Assembly: GCA_902781655.1 (NCBI GenBank) | Contig: CACZJZ010000007.1 | Coordinates: forward strand, 1-64,000 | Origin: an uncultured Lachnospiraceae bacterium | Lineage (GTDB): Bacteria > Bacillota > Clostridia > Lachnospirales > Lachnospiraceae | Reading direction: 5' to 3' | Length of the DNA stretch: 64,000 nucleotides | In this document: positions 17,301 to 25,948 of the stretch, piece after piece | How the letters are laid out: every line of letters begins with the position of its first letter | Position numbering within the stretch: the first letter of the stretch is position 1 | Notes under the pieces: model-generated | The model's input: only the letters and a program-made list of their open reading frames with translations | Told to the model about the DNA's origin: nothing | The model's database searches: none | Program-made: the position numbers and the translations under genes

Positions 17301-18347
17301 ATGGGATTATACGATAGCAAAACTTATCTCGCTGATTTGGATCGAGAGGTTGAGGAGTATGAAGGTCTGTTTAGGGAGCTGACCGGTTCATCAATTTTAA
17401 TCACTGGAGCATCTGGTCTCGTGTGTTCGCCGATTGCTGATCTGATTTTCAGGGCGAATGAGAAGTTAGGAACAGAAATAAGTCCTTTTCTTGCCGGAAG
17501 AAATGAAGGCAGGATAGCTGAAAGATTCCTAGAACAAAAGTATGCATTCGTTCCATATGATGCGACAAAGAAGAACAACTTCAATTTCCATGCAGATTAT
17601 ATCATTCACGGAGCATCGAATTCTGGTCCCAAAGATATTACAGCTCATGGCATAGAGACTATGCTTGATAATTTCAATGGAATGTACGAGCTGCTGGAAT
17701 ATGCAGAGAGGGAGAAGGTGAAAAACACACTTTATATCTCGTCCTCTGAAGTTTACGGTAAGAAGAACACCATCCAGCCGTTTTCGGAAGAAGAATATGG
17801 GTGGGTAGATATTCTTTCTCCTCGTAGTTCATATGCTTCATCAAAACGCGCGGCGGAAACGTTATGTGCATGCTTTTCAGATGAGAAGAGTGTGAAAACC
17901 ACCACTGTTAGGCCAGGGCACATCTACGGGCCAACAGCAAGACGAAATGATAGCCATGTGAGCGTGGCATTCAGCTTTAGTGCAGCAGACGGAGTAGATC
18001 TCGTTTTAAAGAGCACAGGATCTCAGCTTCGTTCTTGGTGTTATTGCCTGGATTCGGCAACTTCAATTCTGACGGTTCTGGTGAAGGGGGAGACAGCTAA
18101 CGCTTATAATATTTCCAATCCGGATTCGGTGACGAGTATTAAGGATATGGCGGAGTTGCTGGCAGCAGAAGCCGGTGTAAAGGTTGTAATAGACGCGCCA
18201 AGCGAAGATGAAAAGAAAGCCTTTAACCCCATGGAAAATAGTTCTCTGAATGGGCAGAAGTTGATGAATTTAAGATGGCATGGACTGTTTGATGCCAAGA
18301 CCGGATTCGGACACACAGTAAAAATTATTAAAGAAGCTGGATTATAA
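17301..18347 (+). CDS. NAD-dependent epimerase/dehydratase (extended SDR)
   Basis: A 348-residue extended short-chain dehydrogenase/reductase likely acting on a nucleotide sugar or CDP-linked alditol. The Rossmann motif is TGASGLVCSP (31-40), where the third Gly of GxxGxxG is replaced by Cys. ISSSEVYG and the catalytic YASSK follow, with RPGHIYGP in the substrate domain. AGG lies about 10 bases before the ATG. It follows the AraD relic, in line with a small sugar-nucleotide operon. The exact substrate is not deducible. Codon use is more AT-rich than in the flagellar genes. Confidence 0.85.
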   Translation: MGLYDSKTYLADLDREVEEYEGLFRELTGSSILITGASGLVCSPIADLIFRANEKLGTEISPFLAGRNEGRIAERFLEQKYAFVPYDATKKNNFNFHADYIIHGASNSGPKDITAHGIETMLDNFNGMYELLEYAEREKVKNTLYISSSEVYGKKNTIQPFSEEEYGWVDILSPRSSYASSKRAAETLCACFSDEKSVKTTTVRPGHIYGPTARRNDSHVSVAFSFSAADGVDLVLKSTGSQLRSWCYCLDSATSILTVLVKGETANAYNISNPDSVTSIKDMAELLAAEAGVKVVIDAPSEDEKKAFNPMENSSLNGQKLMNLRWHGLFDAKTGFGHTVKIIKEAGL

Positions 18348-18485
18348 AGACGTCCCCGTACACCGCAAGTTACTTGTTACCGCGGGTGTATTTACCCGAC
18401 GACTATGATGTGACTGAATGTCTATCGGAAGAAACGGATAGCGGATCATAGCGTGACATGATTATTATAAGGAGAGTCGTTTTAC

Positions 18486-18629
18486 ATGATAGAAATAAGG
18501 ATCAAGGGAGGACTCGGAAATCAACTGTTTCAGTATGCGGTCGGGTATTCCACTGTGAAAAGGTTGCATACAGATTTAACACAGGATATTTCATTTTCCC
18601 TAAAAAAGTGGTTGACATTCACAATATAA
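18486..18629 (+). pseudogene. Truncated GT11 fucosyltransferase-like gene (5' fragment)
   Basis: Starting at the ATG at 18486, with AAGGAGAG about 13 bases upstream, the frame reads IRIKGGLGNQLFQYAVGYS. This is the hallmark N-terminus of alpha-1,2-fucosyltransferase family GT11. It stops after 47 residues, while the family is about 290. The similarity breaks where the sequence meets the truncated cytidylyltransferase fragment of the opposite strand, so a deletion or rearrangement removed the rest of both genes. Confidence 0.75.
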
Positions 18630-18850
18630 ATGATTGGAGTGGTAATTCCTAGTGTTGCAATGTAGTCCTTCAGCTTTTCCCGCTCGTAACCCACTACGAT
18701 CACAATCCGATCCACGTTCAGTTTCTGGATCTGATGAAGCATCCGGCCAATGAGACTGACGCCATTCACCTTCACCATACACTTGGTGTTATTCCGTGTC
18801 AGTTCTTTAAGCCATTTTCCCATACCAGCTGCAAGGATCATGGCCTGCAT
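18530..18850 (-). pseudogene. Truncated PntC/LicC-type cytidylyltransferase (5' fragment)
   Basis: The first 70 or so residues (MQAMILAAGMGKWLKELT, KCMVKVNGVSLI, RIVIVVGYEREKL, TPIIYI) match the N-terminus of phosphocholine or 2-aminoethylphosphonate cytidylyltransferases. The rest of the frame is antisense to the GT11 fragment and has no similarity. The usual signature GxGxR is GMGKW here, so the Arg is also lost. The full domain is about 230 residues. The gene begins 27 bases after licD with GAGAGG upstream and would have been the last gene of the minus-strand operon. It supports a CDP-activated choline- or phosphonate-type group in the ancestral pathway. Confidence 0.72.
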
Positions 18851-18877
18851 AAGTTTTCCTCTCCACTTTCTCTTTAA

Positions 18878-19747
18878 TCAATCCATATTCGTTTTTTCGC
18901 TATATGCTTTCTGCTGCATCTCCTGTACAGGGCAGACATCCCCGAAGTCTATCCGTTCGACCGGATAATATTGCCGCTTTTCTACCGGCGGTATTTCCAT
19001 GTAATTTCCATACAAGGCTGTCAGATACATGTCATACCGCTGCATTATCCGGAAATTATAACCTTCAAAAATATGATCACAGAAAGAATCATAGCAGACT
19101 CTGGGAATCCCATATCTGCACGATCTCCGTGAGTATGGATAAGTAACATGGCGGGCCAGTTCCGTATTTTTTTGATTTGTTTTCCCTACCAGTCGGTCAA
19201 TTCTTTTAAACCAGTGATCGATTGAAAAGCGGCTCAGGACATAATAAATGCATTTCAGGAATCCACTGGAATGCTTTAAACCAATGGGAGAATACATGCC
19301 TTTGCGAATAAGAAAACATTGAAAGGTAAACCAAATCCGGCTGATGGGAAAGTCTGGAACATGATCATAAATAAAAATATCAAGGAAGATACCATTATTC
19401 CACTTCGTATCCTCCTGACCTTCCGGAATGATCAGTGTCCCATTTCTGCGAAGCTTTGCATAGCCCCAACGATATTCCGGATCATTCTCATGGTCTTGCA
19501 GAAAAAACCTTTCCTTATCCAAGTCCTCCTTACAGGCTTCGTGAAACTTCACGTATTCGGTTCTGGTCATTGCTACATCTGCATCGTCATCCCAGGGAAT
19601 AAAACCATTATGGCGCACAGCGCCAAGAAGCGTTCCCCCATCCAATGTGTATTCGATATGGTTCTTTCTGCAGATCCTGTCAATTTCTGTCAGCATTTCC
19701 AATTCAATCGTCTGAAGACGCTTTAAGTTCTCACCTTTTATCTGCAT
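18878..19747 (-). CDS. LicD-family phosphotransferase
   Basis: A 289-residue LicD protein. The family transfers phosphocholine or similar groups from CDP-linked donors to glycans or teichoic acids. The core motif is GGTLLGAVRHNGFIPWDDDAD (metal/nucleotide region) at about residues 38-58, followed by the RRNGT and FLDIFIYD blocks. No membrane segment is clear. AAGGTGAGG precedes the ATG. It lies downstream of the TagD-like/Gfo fusion and upstream of the truncated PntC-like gene. GC content is lower than in the flagellar genes. The acceptor is plausibly the flagellin glycan, given the operon position; this is not shown by the sequence itself. Confidence 0.88.
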   Translation of the reverse strand: MQIKGENLKRLQTIELEMLTEIDRICRKNHIEYTLDGGTLLGAVRHNGFIPWDDDADVAMTRTEYVKFHEACKEDLDKERFFLQDHENDPEYRWGYAKLRRNGTLIIPEGQEDTKWNNGIFLDIFIYDHVPDFPISRIWFTFQCFLIRKGMYSPIGLKHSSGFLKCIYYVLSRFSIDHWFKRIDRLVGKTNQKNTELARHVTYPYSRRSCRYGIPRVCYDSFCDHIFEGYNFRIMQRYDMYLTALYGNYMEIPPVEKRQYYPVERIDFGDVCPVQEMQQKAYSEKTNMD

Positions 19748-19902
19748 GTTGCCTCACCTTTTCCCATTGTTGTGCCGATCATAGCGAAGCCCCGTCCGTC
19801 AAGAACAGCCAGGCAGGCTTGCTTCTGTACAGCCATCACCGGTTTTCCCCCAAAAGGAACAAGAGTCTCTCTTCTTCGGCGGGAGAAAAGACCTGAGTAT
19901 TA

Positions 19903-21255
19903 TCATGCTCTTTTCAGCAGCGTTACATTCTCCCCGGCTCTGTGCTTTTCCAAAATATCCGAGATACACACAGAGATTTCCTTCCGGATGCTTCCCATGT
20001 ATGTATGAGTGTTGACAGACCTCACAAATGAGGCTATTTCATTGCGAATGCCCTCTCCCTCCAGCTGATAAAAATATCTCCTGTTGTTTGATGCATTTTC
20101 ATAACGAATTTCAAAATAGTCCGTCTTCCACCAGGGTGCTGGCACATAAATATAGCCTTCCGAACCCGAAATAATCAACTCTCCCTCGGCCTTGATCCGC
20201 TTCCCAATCAGAATATTTGCAACTGCCCCGGGATACACGAACGACATCTGTGTAAAAGCATCAAAACCCGGACTCTGTTCAAGAAAAAGAGAGGCAAAAT
20301 GAACGGACTGATAATGGGTTCCGAGGAGCTGGAATACCGGCAGCAGCGAGGTCGGCCCCCATGCCTGCATCGATCCTGTCGGCTGATAGTACAGCCGGTC
20401 TTTACTTAACATGCTCTCCGAAAGACTCGTGCAGGTGACATTGACAGAAGCAATCTGACCAATCCGACCGCTGCCTGCAAGCAGCAGGAGACGCTCAAAT
20501 GCGGTAGTATACGCAGTCTTGATAGAATCAAAGAGAATCAGATTCTGCCCTTCTGCCAGTTCGAAGAGTTCTTCACATTGATCCTTTCTTAAAGCGACAG
20601 GCGATTCACACAGGACATGCTTTCCCGCTGACAGTGCTTTTCTGATCTCAGTATAATGTCTCTCGGGATGAGATGCGAGAATCAGGGCATCCACATGATT
20701 CAGAACCACATCAAAATCATCTGTGATCAGCGGTATCCTGCCAAGCTCCTCCGGCTGTCTGTCGATAGCCCCGGAACAGATTGCCTCGATCTGGCAGCCA
20801 TTGACATATTGACACTCTCTGGCATACTTTGCCGCAAGGGAAGTATCTCCCACTAGACCGACACGGAGAAGCCGCTGCTCAGAGCGTATCTCGCTGCTTG
20901 AGACACCGTCAGTCCGGTCAAGGTAGATTACCCTGCAGTATTGACGCAGATAATCAAAATGGCCCTTCCAGTCAGAGCCGACCGTGAAAATGTCAGCTCC
21001 GTACCTTTTGATATCATCAATTTTCTGCCCCTCATACTCCTCTACGACAATCTGATCCGCCAGTCCCGTTGCCCTTACCGCATCAATCCGTTCCATCAGA
21101 GACTGCTGGACATTTATTTTACCGCGTGCCTTATCGAACGCATCGGAGGTTACGCCTACAATCAGATAATCTCCCAGCGCTTTCGCACGCTGTAATAGCC
21201 GGATATGTCCGTAGTGCAGCAGATCAAATGTTCCATAAGTGATGACTTTTACCAT
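19903..21255 (-). CDS. Fusion: TagD-like cytidylyltransferase + Gfo/Idh/MocA domain
   Basis: A 450-residue bifunctional protein. Residues 1-125 form a glycerol-3-phosphate-type cytidylyltransferase (TagD/GCT family) with YGTFDLLHYGH (HxGH at 14-17) and RTDGVSSSEIR (114-124). From about 130 it is a Gfo/Idh/MocA-type Rossmann oxidoreductase (RVGLVGDTSLAAKYA), with its C-terminal substrate domain to the end. The usual EKP catalytic motif is ESP (217-219), so the conserved Lys is lost and redox activity is doubtful. The layout recalls CDP-ribitol synthases that fuse cytidylyltransferase and reductase, but with unrelated domain families. It may make a CDP-alditol donor for the two LicD proteins (inference). 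Confidence 0.85.
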   Translation of the reverse strand: MVKVITYGTFDLLHYGHIRLLQRAKALGDYLIVGVTSDAFDKARGKINVQQSLMERIDAVRATGLADQIVVEEYEGQKIDDIKRYGADIFTVGSDWKGHFDYLRQYCRVIYLDRTDGVSSSEIRSEQRLLRVGLVGDTSLAAKYARECQYVNGCQIEAICSGAIDRQPEELGRIPLITDDFDVVLNHVDALILASHPERHYTEIRKALSAGKHVLCESPVALRKDQCEELFELAEGQNLILFDSIKTAYTTAFERLLLLAGSGRIGQIASVNVTCTSLSESMLSKDRLYYQPTGSMQAWGPTSLLPVFQLLGTHYQSVHFASLFLEQSPGFDAFTQMSFVYPGAVANILIGKRIKAEGELIISGSEGYIYVPAPWWKTDYFEIRYENASNNRRYFYQLEGEGIRNEIASFVRSVNTHTYMGSIRKEISVCISDILEKHRAGENVTLLKRA

Positions 21256-21273
21256 ATGGTCGCCCCAGAATCA

Positions 21274-22347
21274 TTACAGCATTCCCCTCGACTGCAACGC
21301 GCGGAACGCATGGATTAGCGTCGTATTATCCTCATGGGTCAGATTGCCCATATGGCCGACTCGGAATACTGTGTTCTTCATATCTCCGCCATTTGGACAG
21401 ACCCAGATATCATAATGGTTCTTGAGTTCCACGAAGATCTCATAAGCATCCCCATGGACCGGATGAAGCGGCGTAACGCCATTCGCTGGAGATTCTGAGA
21501 CAAACTTGAAGGGCAGGTCGCCAATTTTCTTCCGGAAATCCATGGCCTGCCCGGCAACTCTGGAGATTTCCGCCTCCGCTCCGCCGGCAGCTTCGATTTC
21601 CCTCAGGCGGACGTTGATCTGACGGAGAATGCCGACAGCCGGCGTAAATGGTGTCTGTCCCCGTTCCATGTTCTTCAAGGCATCCGCCAGATTAAAATAC
21701 AAAGATCGGACGTGCGCATCCGACACTCTTTCAACCGCCTCTGGGGATAAAAGAATCATGGAAATACCGGGAGGGCAGGCGAGAACCTTCTGCGAGCCTG
21801 TAATCATGACATCAGCGCCGCAGTGTGCCATATCAAATGGATCCGCCAGAAACGAAGAGACGCAGTCACAAACATAAAAAAGATGATTTCTTCTGCAAAA
21901 TCTGCCCAGCATTTCCGTGTCATAAAGAACACCGGTAGATGTCTCGTCCACGTTGACAAGCAGTCCGGTAAAACCTTTCCCCTCATAGGGTTCCAGCATC
22001 TCTGCGCTCAGCTTCTGTCCATGTCGGAGCACAATCTCCTGCCCCGGGACATCGTGAATCTGACACAGCTGCGCAAATCTGGCTCCAAAGGTTCCCCCAT
22101 TGACAATCAGCACCTTATCCGCATCCGTGAAGCAATTCATGACCACCGCTTCCATCGATCCGGTAGAAGAATTCGTCATAAACAGTGCTCTGGACCCCGT
22201 CGGTGCTTTTGCAAACTTCAGCATACGCTCTTCATTTTCCAGCATGAGATCAGAAAACTCTGTAGTGCGGAAATAGGGGACCTGTTCTGCCCCGACTTTT
22301 CTGACTTCCTCCGATGACATGACCGGTCCCACCGTAAAGTTCAGCAT
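21274..22347 (-). CDS. Class V PLP-dependent aminotransferase
   Basis: A 357-residue fold-type I aminotransferase of the alanine-glyoxylate / 2-aminoethylphosphonate (PhnW-like) group. FTVGPV at the start, STGSMEAV in the cofactor-phosphate region, DCVSSF and the PLP-lysine segment [11 protein letters not shown] are present, with a C-terminal RVGHMG. AGGAGAATG precedes the ATG. It is 18 bases upstream of the TagD-like/Gfo fusion, so they are co-transcribed. The likely job is to form an amino group on a small phospho- or sugar-alcohol precursor of the LicD donor. PntC-type cytidylyltransferases are often fused to such an aminotransferase, and a truncated PntC-like gene ends this operon. Confidence 0.85.
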   Translation of the reverse strand: MLNFTVGPVMSSEEVRKVGAEQVPYFRTTEFSDLMLENEERMLKFAKAPTGSRALFMTNSSTGSMEAVVMNCFTDADKVLIVNGGTFGARFAQLCQIHDVPGQEIVLRHGQKLSAEMLEPYEGKGFTGLLVNVDETSTGVLYDTEMLGRFCRRNHLFYVCDCVSSFLADPFDMAHCGADVMITGSQKVLACPPGISMILLSPEAVERVSDAHVRSLYFNLADALKNMERGQTPFTPAVGILRQINVRLREIEAAGGAEAEISRVAGQAMDFRKKIGDLPFKFVSESPANGVTPLHPVHGDAYEIFVELKNHYDIWVCPNGGDMKNTVFRVGHMGNLTHEDNTTLIHAFRALQSRGML

Positions 22348-22473
22348 CTCATTCTCCTCGTGAACGTTTTGACTTCCCTGCCGTCACGTTTTCCCATTTT
22401 CCGGCATTTTCCGCTCTGCACTGCCTCGGATAATCGCGGGGCAGAAAGGAATATACAGGCCTTCTTCCAGCTG

Positions 22474-23682
22474 TCATCCTTCTTTTATGACATCCAGAAT
22501 CTGCAGGACACGAATATCAAAGGTATGCTCTGATGCAACCTTGCGATATCCGCTCTCTGCAATCCTTGCTCTTAGCTCCTCGTCTCTTAGATAAAGCGCG
22601 ATCTTATTCATCAAATCGCCGCGGCTTTCATAGAAGACGAAATCTTTGTCCGGTTCAAAGAAATACAGAAAGTCCTCCTGATAATTGCTCAGCAGAAACC
22701 CTCCGGCCCCCATAATGTCAAAGCAGCGGAGAGGGATTCCGCTCCGGATACTGCGCAAGGTGATATTGAGATTAATCTTGGTCGATTTATATACATAAGG
22801 TGCTTCTGCGTATGGATCGACCGTCCCCATGTTCTGAAACCCGTCACAGGCATATTCGGGATTCCGCGTGAAAACTTTCATAACCGGATGATCTGCAAGA
22901 CGATCCCTTCCGGCCCCGATGTCCCGAAGTATTTCCATTCGATCCATCGCGGTAATTTTACGGTTCAGCACGTAATCCGTGAAAAGGTAACCGGGCGTCT
23001 CTACTCCATCCGCATGCGGATACAGCGGCAGCGCTTCCTGCATTCTGCGGATGAGGTCATCCGTCAGGCAGTCCCGCACGAAATTTACGCCCTGAACCAG
23101 CATCTGAGCACGCATGACACCTTCAAGATACCCGACGGTATAGGGATCCAGCTTCTGTATCATGCGGTCATAGAAATTATGTTCCTCCGTATACAGAGAA
23201 CCGACAAAAGAAACCGCAGCCCCGAAATGTTCCCTCTGCCCGGGTGAGGGATGCATGCTGTCCAGTCTTCTGATCGGTGCCGCCATAGGCAGGAAGAAAA
23301 CATTCCGGAATCCCTGGGATGCGAATTCCTCATACATACTGTGGTCAAACATAAACACGCTGTTGCAATGATGAATCAGCGAGCAGGAATAGACGGAAAC
23401 CTGCGGATTGTCATAAAGCCAGGAAACATACCGGATTCCCTTTCTCTCGCACGCATTGGACACGACGGGAAAATAGTTAAAAGAAAACACAAAATCCGGA
23501 GACTCCTTCTCTATCGCCTTCTCCAGTCGATCCTCCAGTTCCGCATCATGCCATTCTCCCGGAGCACGGAATAAGAATTTCACCACTCTGGTTTTTATTC
23601 CGTTCTTCTCATAATGCTCCAGCGCAGCGATCATATCAGAGTTGCACAGGTAATTTTCAATGTATATATACAGGACCTTCAT
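22474..23682 (-). CDS. CgeB-like glycosyltransferase
   Basis: A 402-residue glycosyltransferase of the CgeB/DUF3880 type (GT-B fold). The N-terminal half carries PDFVFSFNYFPVVSNACERK and SWLYDNPQ. The C-terminal half has the nucleotide-sugar binding signature RSIRSGIPLRCFDIMGAGGF, then FYESRGDLMNKI. There is no signal peptide. Proteins of this type occur near flagellin genes of motile Clostridia and are candidates for flagellin O-glycosylation (inference from context). It sits between the LicD fusion and the aminotransferase, 126 bases from the latter. Confidence 0.85.
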   Translation of the reverse strand: MKVLYIYIENYLCNSDMIAALEHYEKNGIKTRVVKFLFRAPGEWHDAELEDRLEKAIEKESPDFVFSFNYFPVVSNACERKGIRYVSWLYDNPQVSVYSCSLIHHCNSVFMFDHSMYEEFASQGFRNVFFLPMAAPIRRLDSMHPSPGQREHFGAAVSFVGSLYTEEHNFYDRMIQKLDPYTVGYLEGVMRAQMLVQGVNFVRDCLTDDLIRRMQEALPLYPHADGVETPGYLFTDYVLNRKITAMDRMEILRDIGAGRDRLADHPVMKVFTRNPEYACDGFQNMGTVDPYAEAPYVYKSTKINLNITLRSIRSGIPLRCFDIMGAGGFLLSNYQEDFLYFFEPDKDFVFYESRGDLMNKIALYLRDEELRARIAESGYRKVASEHTFDIRVLQILDVIKEG

Positions 23683-23740
23683 ATATCAGTTTTCGATCCG
23701 TTTCCGTCATCCGTCCCGACGCTGCGTATGCGGCTTTCAA

Positions 23741-25819
23741 TCAGTTTTCCCCATCTGTCCACTCTTTGCTCAGCGCTTTCCAGATATACTCTCCATAGCT
23801 TTGATCAGCCTTTTTCGTTGTCTGGATTTCATCCGGTCTGACTCCAGAGTACTCCTTCCAGTCCCAAAGGGGAGATCCAAGGGCAAGAATTTTATTGTCC
23901 CAGTACTGCTCCGGAACAGAATCGTCCTTTTCCTCCATGGCATCCATATACAGACGTTTCATGCGTTCGGACTGCACAATGGTCTGATCAGCATAAAGGA
24001 CTCCCGGGATCCGGGCAAAATAAGGGACTGTCGCCCATTGCGGATCATCTTTTCCAAACTCTGTAAGTGTAAACCATGGAATATAGATGAGACGGTCCGT
24101 CTCCTTCCATAAAAATCGGGTATAGTATTGCAAATCCGTGGAGCGGACATAATTGAAATTATCATATCCATAAGTAGTAAAGATCACGTCCGGGTGGACT
24201 CGCCCGATATCATACTCCTCCGGCATCACAAGCGTCGCTCCAGATGAAATGATAAGCGTATCGCAGAACGTTTCCTTCGAGATGTTGGAATCCCCGCATT
24301 TCGGGTGCCATGGGACTACCATAATGCTCACGTTGCAGTTCGGATCCTCCATGCAGACTTTGCAGAGGCTCTCCACCGCCTTCCAGTTCTTTGCTCGATC
24401 AAGCAGGAAGAGAACCTCCTTTTTGTCGGCATACTGTCTGCGGATTACCTGGTCAGCAGCTTCACACGCTGCCCGCACCCGCTCCATCATTTCCGGGTGT
24501 ATATTTCCAGCCCTTCGGGCTTCCTCATAAGCATGATAGAGTGTCTCGCAAACCCCCTCCACTACCGGAATGGTCGGATGCTCCTTTCCCCCTCTGTCCT
24601 CAACCGTGCTGCCGATCTTCATATAACTATTCTGTATAGTTTCCAGAAGATACAGGAAATCTGCCGTATTCTTACAGTCCGTCTCCCGACTCGGAATCAG
24701 CGCCTCCAATCCTGTCAGGATTTTCAGCATTCTTCTGACCTCTGCCCTTGGATTTACCGTCCGTTCCCGCAAATCCGGGAGATCCGCGGCAGAGAATGTG
24801 AAGGTATAGGGACTCTGCTCCAGATGACCTCTCCTGACAATTTCCTGCTCTAGCTCCGCGAAGAAAGGATAGCCGTGCCCCGCGTCGCCAATCACCTTCT
24901 TCTGATAATCTCCGTATGAATATCGCAGAACTTCATCATAGTCAGCCGGAGCCGGAAGCGTCAGGTTTTCAAATGGCATATAAATTACATTCTCATACCA
25001 CTTCTTCGGGTTCCTCGGCGTAGGCTTTCTTTTAGAATACAGGCCGTTCGGATAGAATCTGACATCTTTGCCCTCTGACGGCTGAAAATAGGAGATAAGC
25101 CCGGTATAAAGCACATTGAGCTGATGCATCAGGGGCTTGCTGCCCTCAATTTTGTGGCCGGTGAGTGTGTCCACATCCTGGAGTGCGTCCATTATTTCTC
25201 CGGCCGTTGTATATTTATCTGCCAGTTTCCGGATATCGTCCGCCGTGACCAGCATCTCATCAGCCCGCTGATCTGCGCCGCCTCCCTCATTTAATTCATT
25301 CACCAGCTTTTCCACTGCCAGCCGGACATTGATGACAGCCTTGACGGAGAGATCCCGCCACTCCTCATCCTCCTCATTGTCTGAAATATAATCGAGGACA
25401 AAGACGTCAAGCGTCGCCGCATAGGGACTTTGATAATTTCTCTTCAGAAACTCCGGATCGAAATTGATCCTTGCTCTGCTGTTGCTGACAAACGGAAGCA
25501 GGCTGTTTGTTTCCCTCATGCGCTGCTCCCCGGCAATATATCCGGATGAATGGTCCCTGCTCATCGCCTCGAGAAACCGGTTGAAATCTTCCCGCAGCAT
25601 GATGACATCCGCATCGTCATCCCACGGAATAAACCCGCGGTGGCGAACCGCGCCGAGCAGCGTTCCATAAGCAATGAACCACTTAATATGATGTTTCCGA
25701 CAGAACCGGTCGAGAAAATCCAGGGTCGTCAGCCCGCCTGCCCAGATTTTTTTCATCATTCCCGAAACATAGAAGCCCTCCCGGACCTCGTCTTCCAGAA
25801 AATTCTCAGCTAATTGCAT
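23741..25819 (-). CDS. LicD domain fused to glycerophosphotransferase-like domain
   Basis: A 692-residue protein. The N-terminal LicD domain (about 20-330) shows YGTLLGAVRHRGFIPWDDDAD. A helical middle region (about 340-480) follows. The C-terminal domain (about 480-680) contains VLFLLDRAKNWKAVESL, TTYGYDNFNYV, YIPWFTLTEF and GSPLWD, and resembles the N-terminal half of proteins annotated as CDP-glycerol glycerophosphotransferases. The ATG at 25819 is chosen for the GGGAGACGG just upstream; the longer frame has no similarity and crosses the flagellin terminator. It is the first gene downstream of flagellin, ahead of the CgeB-like gene. It probably decorates the glycan with a phospho-linked group. 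The C-terminal assignment is tentative. Confidence 0.82.
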   Translation of the reverse strand: MQLAENFLEDEVREGFYVSGMMKKIWAGGLTTLDFLDRFCRKHHIKWFIAYGTLLGAVRHRGFIPWDDDADVIMLREDFNRFLEAMSRDHSSGYIAGEQRMRETNSLLPFVSNSRARINFDPEFLKRNYQSPYAATLDVFVLDYISDNEEDEEWRDLSVKAVINVRLAVEKLVNELNEGGGADQRADEMLVTADDIRKLADKYTTAGEIMDALQDVDTLTGHKIEGSKPLMHQLNVLYTGLISYFQPSEGKDVRFYPNGLYSKRKPTPRNPKKWYENVIYMPFENLTLPAPADYDEVLRYSYGDYQKKVIGDAGHGYPFFAELEQEIVRRGHLEQSPYTFTFSAADLPDLRERTVNPRAEVRRMLKILTGLEALIPSRETDCKNTADFLYLLETIQNSYMKIGSTVEDRGGKEHPTIPVVEGVCETLYHAYEEARRAGNIHPEMMERVRAACEAADQVIRRQYADKKEVLFLLDRAKNWKAVESLCKVCMEDPNCNVSIMVVPWHPKCGDSNISKETFCDTLIISSGATLVMPEEYDIGRVHPDVIFTTYGYDNFNYVRSTDLQYYTRFLWKETDRLIYIPWFTLTEFGKDDPQWATVPYFARIPGVLYADQTIVQSERMKRLYMDAMEEKDDSVPEQYWDNKILALGSPLWDWKEYSGVRPDEIQTTKKADQSYGEYIWKALSKEWTDGEN

Positions 25820-25870
25820 TTCCGTCTCCCTGCCCGGTGAAGATGGATTGATCCATCCATTGATCCCCTT

Positions 25871-25908
25871 TTTCAAAAAACTGCCCCATGGAACTCTCCA
25901 TGGGGCAG
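25871..25908 (-). terminator. Rho-independent terminator of flagellin gene
   Basis: A perfect 12-bp stem, CTGCCCCATGGA (25881-25892) with TCCATGGGGCAG (25897-25908), and a 4-base loop are followed on the minus strand by TTTTTTGAAA. It lies about 40 bases after the flagellin stop, so the glycan genes downstream need their own promoter or read-through. Confidence 0.9.
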
Positions 25909-25948
25909 CTTGCATTGCCAGTTTCTTCTGTGCCGGCCAGAGTCAGAA

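Noticed and set aside
18458..18652. 64-codon plus-strand frame over the GT11 fragment
   Set aside because: The GT11 similarity is in a different frame, starting at 18486 with its own RBS. This one is an overlap frame.
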